A stretch of 64,000 nt of DNA from the NCBI GenBank assembly GCA_963971535.1, contig OZ020589.1:73117520-73181519 (forward strand), in the 5' to 3' direction. The position numbers and the translations under genes were made by a program. Under the pieces are notes generated by a model. The model saw nothing but the letters and a program-made list of their open reading frames with translations, was not told the DNA's origin and made no database searches. Origin of the DNA: Notolepis coatsorum. Lineage: Eukaryota > Chordata > Actinopteri > Aulopiformes > Paralepididae. The first letter of the stretch is position 1, and each line of letters starts with the position of its first letter. Shown one piece after another: positions 62,001 to 64,000 of the stretch.

Positions 62001-62512
62001 GTAGTCCATCTGTCTCAGTCAGACCACACCCTTCAACCCAGACACCGGGCAGAGCGCGTGGGAGGGATGCTCTGATGACACCGAGAACAGTTAGTACTCT
62101 GTAGATATAACGTCAGCTAGCGAGGTTGCACACCCATCTTCTACTTTCATGAATTGTTTTCTACTCCTACTCTGCTTTAAAAAGATAATTCCGCACCGTC
62201 ATCCATTATTGAAATAGTGTCTTGATCTAGCACAGAATAGACGAGCCAGTCATGCTGTTGGTTTTATGATAAACAATTTACTTCATAACTTACCTGCTAA
62301 TGATAACGTTAACTAATCAAAATAATAAAGACACTTTCGCCGCCATGACTCAGCATCAAACCCACCTTGTTGAGCATCTGCAACGACATAAACACACGGA
62401 GATGAGCAATGATTGTTTCTGAATCGTTAACCGTATAAGAAACAGGTAAATATTTACGAAATCTAAGTGATTTTCCAACCTCGGGGTTGATCTCCATCGC
62501 GCTCCACTCCAT
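33019..62512 (-). CDS. uchl1: uchl1, ubiquitin carboxyl-terminal hydrolase L1 (complete, nine coding exons)
   Basis: Coding exons in order on the minus strand: 62512-62480, 62377-62366, 61872-61744, 58330-58189, 52811-52726, 47122-47075, 46737-46668, 45227-45169, 33102-33019. All have AG acceptors and GT donors and join in phase to 663 bp, 220 residues plus stop. The protein is a peptidase C12 cysteine hydrolase that cleaves small adducts from the ubiquitin C-terminus and maintains monomeric ubiquitin. It is very abundant in neurons. The oxyanion Gln81 and nucleophile Cys87 lie in [10 protein letters not shown], His159 in NFHF and Asp174 in YELDG. Mammalian UCHL1 has 223 residues; this one lacks three before KIYFMKQ and one at the C-terminus, and has one extra in RPEADK. 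The ATG context is strong (A at -3, G at +4). It ends ALCRS, without the mammalian CKAA farnesylation-type tail. The ~29-kb span is mostly transposon-filled introns. Confidence 0.97.
33380..33660. repeat. Uninterrupted copy of the repeat hosting the L1
   Basis: It matches 11230-11436 plus 17664-17770 with the L1 absent: AGTGTTCCAGGGACC reads straight through where the L1 and its duplication sit. It ends CCCAAAACTACATAGTGCACC. It lies just upstream of uchl1 exon 9, in intron 8. Confidence 0.7.
34021..34456. mobile_element. Remnant of a Tc1/mariner-like DNA transposon (tentative)
   Basis: It begins TACAGTGTTGCTTGAAAGTA then TGTGAACCC, a motif common at ends of decayed fish DNA transposons, and repeats AAGTATGTGAACCC near 34201. 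No transposase frame or right end was found. Confidence 0.4.
34460..37511. mobile_element. TTAA-flanked piggyBac-like element, composite
   Basis: The left terminus TTAACACTTTTAACTCGCC is cut by a SINE after its first bases. The right terminus reads GGCACTCAATGCGTTAA (ending 37511). TTAA at both ends and inverted GGCACTC/GAGTGCC motifs resemble 48839-49782 and 56642-57546. The body has two related halves: GCCTATCGTCTCCCGGATGG (35100) against CCTATCGTCTCCCAGATGG (36055), and ATCGATAATCTAGCGTTTAT at both about 36480 and 37162. This implies one copy inserted in, or duplicated beside, another. No transposase frame. Confidence 0.65.
34471..34942 (-). mobile_element. ~470-bp tRNA-derived SINE, copy 2, with 14-bp duplication
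   Basis: CCCTTAACACTTTT occurs at 34457-34470 and 34943-34956, so the SINE duplicated the end of the TTAA element it entered. It is on the minus strand: its A-rich tail appears as the T-rich run at 34471-34510. The core motifs match 10321-10805 and 56104-56572. Confidence 0.92.
37935..38040. repeat. (AC)n microsatellite
   Basis: AC repeats interrupted by ATAC, GCAC and TGTG variants. Confidence 0.92.
38259..38410. repeat. 81-bp tandem duplication
   Basis: ATCATTCCAATAATACACAG and the following GTTGGATGCACTTCAAGCTG occur twice, 81 bp apart, with two or three differences. Both copies end in CTTCCACATG. Confidence 0.85.
38541..38636. repeat. Fold-back element with perfect 28-bp arms
   Basis: The arm at 38541-38568 (starting TTTGTGACCAATAAACC) is the exact reverse complement of 38609-38636. 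The 40-bp loop contains CCTCGGCTGCGCCTCGG, itself partly self-complementary. No coding potential. Confidence 0.9.
39050..39240 (+). mobile_element. L2-type LINE 3' end, diverged
   Basis: GGGCCCTTATGTAAACAAGA, CTGGTCTTCATCC and CTGCAATCTGTTAAAG, then CAATCAATC, correspond to the tail at 25736-25893. Confidence 0.75.
39329..40219. mobile_element. hAT element (TAGGGATGCCCCGATC family), copy 2, perfect 8-bp duplication
   Basis: The left end TAGGGATGCCCCGATCGATC and the right end GTGATCGGGGCATCCCTA are inverted. ACTGCAAT is duplicated exactly (39321-39328 and 40220-40227). It is inverted relative to copy 1 at 22222-23074 and shares its ACCGATCG subterminal repeats and GCTAGCCGGCTAG-like core. Confidence 0.94.
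40792..40992 (+). CDS. THAP-type zinc-finger exon (orphan first exon)
   Basis: ATG at 40792 opens 67 residues ending VCSK at AAG followed by GTAAGG, a good donor. The sequence has the THAP pattern: Cys5 and Cys10 (RCAWGTC), hydrophobic VYFIPFP, the conserved Trp42 (KRWI) and Cys65. The fourth ligand, His, would be the first residue of the next exon (C-X2-H), exactly where THAP genes are often split. THAP domains are DNA-binding C2CH fingers found in P-element transposases and host THAP proteins. I could not find the next exon with HF and the AVPTIF-type box. It may be a transposon-derived gene remnant or a small intronic gene antisense to uchl1. Confidence 0.72.
41156..41275. repeat. ~42-bp tandem repeat, nearly three units
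   Basis: TTCTGCATCATAACGTGAGC alternates with TTCTGTATCATAAGGTTAGC, giving about 2.8 copies of a two-part unit. It lies just after the THAP exon and is free of stops in one frame by chance. Confidence 0.88.
41640..41780 (+). mobile_element. L2-type LINE 3' end inside the hAT
   Basis: GAATTGAAAATGGGGGACCC through CTGCAATCTGTTAAATAAAG matches 25740-25860. 5'-truncated. Confidence 0.88.
41940..42082 (+). mobile_element. Second L2-type LINE 3' end inside the hAT
   Basis: GGGGGACCCTGATGTAAACA through TTAATAAAGTTTTCAATCAA and an AATC run. It lies in the same orientation 160 bp after the preceding copy. Confidence 0.88.
42986..44104. other. uchl1 intron 8 sequence with exon-like patch and HSE repeat
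   Basis: Apart from the heat-shock-like tandem repeat (43399-43535) and a short exon-like frame (43310-43389), this is AT-rich intron sequence with no recognised gene. Confidence 0.5.
43399..43535. promoter_or_regulatory. Tandem repeat containing three perfect heat-shock-element matches
   Basis: A ~60-bp unit occurs about 2.3 times (GGTTCTAGAA, ATGACATCAC, TTCGGGCAG-like). Three 13-mers fit TTCnnGAAnnTTC: TTCTAGAAGGTTC (43402-43414), TTCCAGAATGTTC (43493-43505) and TTCTAGAATGTTC (43520-43532). A fourth, near 43460, differs in the last box. The match is seen directly; HSF1 binding is inferred. Confidence 0.6.
44114..44368 (-). mobile_element. tRNA-derived SINE with 9-bp duplication (V-SINE/L2-tail type)
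   Basis: AGGTATTTT flanks it (44105-44113 and 44369-44377). On the minus strand a tRNA-like head, including GGTTTGATTCTCGC (B box), is followed by TGCCGAAGTGTCCTTGAGCA and a tail with TTGTAAAGCGCTTTGGATAA. An opposite-strand relative lies at 45719-45965. Confidence 0.88.
44988..45125 (-). mobile_element. tRNA-like SINE fragment
   Basis: On the minus strand, GGGTAGGGCTCTGGGCTCAT then CAGGTTCGAGCCCCAG resemble Pol III A and B boxes. It lies immediately outside the right 28-bp inverted repeat and 44 bp from uchl1 exon 8. Confidence 0.55.
45169..45227 (-). CDS. uchl1: uchl1 exon 8
   Basis: CAG acceptor, completes the catalytic Asp174 codon (G from exon 7 plus AT), then [10 protein letters not shown] and CTKDDSFIK to GTAATG donor. 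Aligns with mammalian [20 protein letters not shown]. Confidence 0.96.
45719..45965 (+). mobile_element. tRNA-derived SINE (same family as 44114-44368)
   Basis: GGGCAACAGTGGCTCAGGAG, then GGTTCCCGGTTCGATTCCC (B box), GTGTCCATGAGCAAGACACT and the tail ACAAATTGTAAAGCG. The flanks share only TTTTAG, so the duplication is weak. An internal (TA)n tract lies near the end. Confidence 0.82.
46180..46608. mobile_element. hAT-like MITE (TAGGGATGTCCGATA family)
   Basis: The ends TAGGGATGTCCGATATTATC and GTATTGGTACATCCCTA are inverted. Repeated ATCGGTATCGG and ATATCCGATACC motifs fill both flanks. The 8-bp flanks do not match. It ends 59 bp from uchl1 exon 7. Confidence 0.75.
46668..46737 (-). CDS. uchl1: uchl1 exon 7 (catalytic His exon)
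   Basis: CAG acceptor, [19 protein letters not shown], then LYEL and G at a GTGAGT donor. His159 is the FHF histidine. PEADK replaces mammalian VDDK, a one-residue insertion. An alternative acceptor inside the exon (GGAG then GCC) would instead give a one-residue deletion. Confidence 0.96.
47075..47122 (-). CDS. uchl1: uchl1 exon 6
   Basis: A strong polypyrimidine run and CAG, then [16 protein letters not shown], then GTAAGA. Sixteen codons in phase, matching mammalian AIQAAHDAVAQEGQCR. Confidence 0.96.
47310..48480 (-). pseudogene. L2/CR1-type LINE with internal deletion, in uchl1 intron 5
   Basis: On the minus strand: [11 protein letters not shown] and [20 protein letters not shown], then [54 protein letters not shown]. 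Then a deletion joins the region before the FADD box to a piece near ITYLGS and directly to the 3' tail (AATCTTGTTAATAAAGTTTT). The catalytic FADD is lost. A G-run at 47587-47607 interrupts it. The amino-acid family is the same as at 1945-2423 and 19677-21350. Confidence 0.88.
48559..48664. repeat. 35-bp tandem repeat, three units
   Basis: GCTTACTCTGAACCAGTATA then TCAAGCACCGTTGA is repeated three times with two or three substitutions (the first unit has CTAAACC). Confidence 0.92.
48839..49782. mobile_element. TTAA-flanked piggyBac-like element
   Basis: The left end TTAACACATTCAGTGCCA and the right end TGGCACGCAAAGTGTTAA are inverted, with TTAA at both boundaries as expected for piggyBac target duplication. 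A poly-C run lies at 49388-49399. No transposase frame. Confidence 0.72.
49783..50339. other. No recognised feature
   Basis: AT-rich uchl1 intron 5 sequence. Confidence 0.5.
50340..50960 (-). pseudogene. L2/CR1-type LINE C-terminal RT fragment
   Basis: Minus-strand frames give [51 protein letters not shown] and [14 protein letters not shown]. These are the thumb and C-terminal motifs of an L2-type LINE and contain at least one frame change. This is a different subfamily from the LINE at 19677-21350. Confidence 0.85.
51454..52100. mobile_element. hAT element (TAGGGCTGTC / CTTCGAAG family), complete copy
   Basis: The left end TAGGGCTGACCTTCGATTTT and the right end TTCGAAGTATATTTAAGACA followed by GCCCTA are inverted. 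The flanks GATGCTGC (51446-51453) and AATGCTGC (52101-52108) match at 7 of 8. The body is related to 18019-18360 in inverse orientation. Confidence 0.88.
52726..52811 (-). CDS. uchl1: uchl1 exon 5
   Basis: TTAAAG acceptor, completes a Gly codon, then [28 protein letters not shown] and GTAATG donor. Aligns with mammalian [20 protein letters not shown]. Confidence 0.96.
53376..53535. repeat. ~39-bp tandem repeat, four units
   Basis: CCCTGATCAATCACATATTA then GTTATTCTTCCCA is repeated with variation in the short spacer. The in-frame protein repeats ([10 protein letters not shown]) are a by-product of a period divisible by three. Confidence 0.9.
54028..54513. mobile_element. MITE with perfect 33-bp inverted repeats and TA duplication
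   Basis: Both ends begin ATGGTGCGTTCACGTCAGGT read inward and match for 33 bp (54028-54060 and 54481-54513). They are followed by GAACCAG on both sides. TA flanks each end (54026-54027, 54514-54515). No coding frame. A TA duplication fits a Tc1/mariner-type or another TA-targeting superfamily. Confidence 0.88.
55259..55640. repeat. (CA)/(CT)/(TTTC) tracts and a diverged tandem duplication
   Basis: A CA tract and CT run at 55259-55290 are followed by two copies of a block containing TTTCTTTCTT, TAAACCTCTGTCTATCTAGT and GTGTGTATA (about 55330-55455 and 55525-55635). The preceding CAGGGGCGTAGCTGGAGATT resembles a hAT end. Confidence 0.75.
56104..56572 (+). mobile_element. ~470-bp tRNA-derived SINE, copy 3, with 11-bp duplication
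   Basis: AACAGACACAA flanks it (56093-56103 and 56573-56583). The head GGGTAGCACAGCGGACTAAG and TGGTATTGAATCTGG resemble tRNA A and B boxes. The middle has CTACAGGTCGG and CACTTCACCAATGAGAGTCC, and the end is A-rich. It is the plus-strand reference for the copies at 10321 and 34471. Confidence 0.92.
56642..57546. mobile_element. TTAA-flanked piggyBac-like element with long poly-C
   Basis: The left end TTAACACATCCAGCGCC and the right end GGCGGGCAATGTGTTAA are inverted, with TTAA boundaries. It contains a run of about 32 C (57190-57221). No transposase frame. Confidence 0.72.
57190..57222. repeat. Poly-C tract
   Basis: A nearly pure run of about 32 C, unusually long for a homopolymer; the length may be unreliable. 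Confidence 0.9.
58189..58330 (-). CDS. uchl1: uchl1 exon 4 (catalytic Cys exon)
   Basis: AACAG acceptor, then [47 protein letters not shown] and a final G at GTGAGT. Gln81 and the nucleophile Cys87 lie in this exon. Three residues are absent relative to mammalian KGQEVSPKVYF. A (CA)n tract lies only 4 bp upstream of the acceptor region, taking the place of a pyrimidine-rich tract. Confidence 0.97.
58331..59649. other. uchl1 intron 3 sequence
   Basis: Contains a (CA)n tract next to exon 4 (58336-58352 region); otherwise nothing recognised. Confidence 0.5.
59650..60240 (-). pseudogene. L2-type LINE C-terminal RT fragment
   Basis: Minus-strand frames give [47 protein letters not shown], then [20 protein letters not shown] and [20 protein letters not shown]. 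These are the conserved C-terminal motifs of L2/CR1 RT proteins, with at least one frameshift between the two blocks. Confidence 0.88.
60489..60602. repeat. Large hairpin, ~52-bp arms
   Basis: The arm at 60489-60542 (CTGTCCTCCCCCAACATGGC onward, ending in TG repeats and TACG) is complemented by 60551-60602 with only an extra base or two. The loop is about 8 nt. Perfect pairing includes CATGGCCTGCTGTTA. Confidence 0.88.
60815..61523. mobile_element. MITE-like element with CGTTTAGACG ends
   Basis: AGGCCCCGTTTAGACGGAAA at the left and CTCGTCTAAACGTAGCCT at the right are inverted. Internal GAAACCGCAAAA/TTTTGCGGTTTC motifs are also inverted. A TTAA palindrome (61149-61230) is nested inside. Flanking CTCAG/CTCAG might be a short duplication. 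Confidence 0.65.
61149..61230. mobile_element. 82-bp palindromic TTAA element
   Basis: Both ends read TTAACCCTTTCACTGCCACA inward, perfect for 26 bp (61149-61174 and 61205-61230). A second TTAACCCTTTACTATCACAC lies between. TTAA boundaries and the CACTGCCA motif link it to the larger TTAA elements. It looks like a miniature fold-back derivative. Confidence 0.8.
61744..61872 (-). CDS. uchl1: uchl1 exon 3
   Basis: CAG acceptor, then [43 protein letters not shown] and GTAATT donor. It gives 43 codons, the same count as mammalian [20 protein letters not shown] onward. Confidence 0.97.
62366..62377 (-). CDS. uchl1: uchl1 exon 2 (12-bp micro-exon)
   Basis: CAG acceptor, ATGCTCAACAAG (MLNK), GTGGGT donor. 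It supplies the four residues that complete MEINPEMLNK, identical to mammalian UCHL1. Too short to be found by ORF searching. Confidence 0.94.
62480..62512 (-). CDS. uchl1: uchl1 exon 1 (start codon)
   Basis: GAAACATGG start context, [11 protein letters not shown], then GAG at a GTTGGA donor. The first 15 residues align with mammalian MQLKPMEINPEMLNK without gaps. Confidence 0.95.
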
Positions 62513-62720
62513 GTTTCAAGTTGGGGCTTTTTCACAGTTGGTTAGAAGAGCTCGGTGAAGGCTGCAGGGCAATGCTGCTGGCTCGCTGTGTCTGAAGAGG
62601 CTGCAGTCTCGCTGGGTCTGTGAAGAATGAAGAGATCAGCTCGTTCAAAGCGCGTGCGCGCCGTTGATATGCTGCCGGTCATAGTCCACTCCCGGTAGTC
62701 AAAGGGGGGTACTCAGGCGG
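62513..62720 (-). promoter_or_regulatory. uchl1: uchl1 5' UTR and proximal promoter region
   Basis: The ~200 bp upstream of the start codon is GC-enriched and includes GCGCGTGCGCGC (62650-62661), close to an NRF1-type palindrome. No TATA box was identified. The start site is not determinable here. Confidence 0.5.
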
Positions 62721-62990
62721 GAGAACGACCGGAGCACAAAACTAACAGGCTCCTATACATTATATTTAAATACTTGAACGATATAGTCTTGGATTATAGA
62801 AATGGCTGCATATTCAGCTATGCAGTGAACATTTCTAAAGTGTAAAACAGGTCAATTAAAAATGGACTGTGCGAGCAGCACAGCACTAAAATGGAAGCTT
62901 CCAAAACCACATGTTGCAACAACAGTGGCATGGTGTGTCAATTCTCACGTTTTGAAAAAGTAGTTATCAAGATGTAAGGTATACTACCAT
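62721..62990. other. Upstream of uchl1, nothing recognised
   Basis: AT-rich, no gene signal. Confidence 0.5.
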
Positions 62991-63300
62991 TTAACCCTTA
63001 TGTTGTCTTCGGAGTCTCCCGTGAGACCCGTTTCAAGTTTAAATTATATAATATACCCTCTAGTTTTTTTTCATTGGAACGAGGCTTTGTGATATCCTTC
63101 ACAATAGCTATATAAACACTACACAACTGATTTCGACAATTTTAGCAAATTCTGAAGGTCTCTAAAAAACGTGGATAATTTGGTGTTGCATTTAAATGTT
63201 GTGTAACTGGGTCAAATTTGGGTAAGTCAAGATTCATCTTTGATCTTTAGACACCCCACCCCCACTTCTTTCCTCCACAGGAACAATTACTTTTTGCAAC
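62991..63300. mobile_element. Left part of a TTAACCCTTATG piggyBac-like MITE
   Basis: TTAACCCTTATGTTGTCTTC with GGAGTCTCCCGTGAGACCC is a familiar terminal type in fish. An internal GGGTCAAATTTGGGT is present. No right terminus was found. Confidence 0.45.
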
Positions 63301-63613
63301 ATGCACCTGGCCCCGTTCCCCGTACGTGGCTAACTGAGTTAGCCGGATAATCTTCAGGATAACTTGACATAAGTCAGGCTTTTCGGTTCCACGAAGCAGG
63401 TTTGTCTAAATCACTATGGCAACAGATCGAAAAAGTTTAACCTGCTCCAGCGTTCTGTATCATAGGGGATCCGCTCGGCATCACTCATGCACTCCCTCGC
63501 GTACGTGCACGCGCACTGAATAAATTCCACAAATGTACCTTTAATACCAGTATTCGTCTGACCACACCCCTCGTTAGCTTACCTTCATAAGCAGGTGTGT
63601 GGTCACCTGCTCT

Positions 63614-64000
63614 CCTCCTTCTCGCTTTCAACAACGGACGATTCCCTGGAACCAGAGGAACCAGAGTCGAGATCAGGCCATCGCCGGAGCGACGGCACCG
63701 ATGCCTCGGCTCCTCGGAGAGGCAAACTACCCATCGGCTGCCTCCTGGGCTGGGTCGGCAACCACGAAAGTGGCAGCAGCCCCGCACCAAAACGCACGAC
63801 GGAGGCGGGAATGGAGAACCGCTGGTGAAGAGTAGGTCTACTCTCCGAAGAAGACATTATGACTTAACTTTTTCCTTTGAACAGATATGAGAGAAGAAAA
63901 ATCTAAGCACAATGTAAACTCGTCACAACTCTTTTCAACTAACAACACGTCAAGTGGGGTACTACCGAGGCACTTCCTTGTGGTGAAAGCGAGAAGGAGG
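63614..64000. mobile_element. Possible element ending at the window edge
   Basis: CCTCCTTCTCGCTTTCA (63614-63630) is the exact reverse complement of 63984-64000. Between them are GC-rich sequence with frames on both strands, a GTAGGT donor-like site near 63833 and a TTTGAACAG acceptor-like site near 63880. Class and completeness are unknown because the window ends on the repeat. Confidence 0.4.

Overview
This window is from a ray-finned (teleost) fish nuclear genome. It has spliced vertebrate genes with long introns, abundant CA/TG microsatellites, hAT, piggyBac-like and L1/L2 elements, and tRNA-derived SINEs. It is not prokaryotic, and almost none of the open frames longer than 60 codons are genes. 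I could not determine the species.

Two host genes are visible, both on the minus strand and head to tail. The first is uchl1 (ubiquitin C-terminal hydrolase L1). All nine coding exons can be placed, from the start codon at 62512 to the stop at 33019. They join in phase to give 220 residues with the catalytic Gln81, Cys87, His159 and Asp174. The second is limch1. Its first coding exon (28573 down to 28460) encodes the start of a calponin-homology protein ending in EAQKWIE at a canonical splice donor. The rest of limch1 must lie beyond the left edge, so positions 1 to about 28460 are most likely its first intron. The order UCHL1 then LIMCH1, same direction, is also the mammalian arrangement, which supports both calls.

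Everything else is mobile DNA, simple repeats or unrecognised intron sequence. Main items by region: 0.1-10 kb holds hAT-like MITEs, (CA)n tracts, an L2-type RT fragment between two (AC)n tracts, and two copies of a short SINE with target-site duplications. 11.4-17.6 kb is a nearly complete L1-type retrotransposon, with a 14-bp duplication and only about three frameshifts. 17.8-21.3 kb is an L2-type LINE broken by nested hAT elements. 22.2-26.8 kb has three hAT elements with perfect 8-bp duplications. 29.9-31.3 kb is another hAT. 34.5-37.5 kb is a TTAA-flanked piggyBac-like element with a SINE inside its terminus. 39.3-45 kb (uchl1 intron 8) carries a hAT, and a segment bounded by perfect 28-bp inverted repeats that contains a THAP zinc-finger exon, another hAT and a cluster of heat-shock-element matches. 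45.7-62 kb (the remaining introns) carries more SINEs, LINE fragments, TTAA elements, a TA-flanked MITE, tandem minisatellites and a large hairpin.

The most interesting items are the THAP exon inside matching terminal inverted repeats, the intronic heat-shock-element tandem repeat, the uchl1 C-terminus without a CaaX motif, and the many insertions whose target-site duplications allow their nesting order to be reconstructed.
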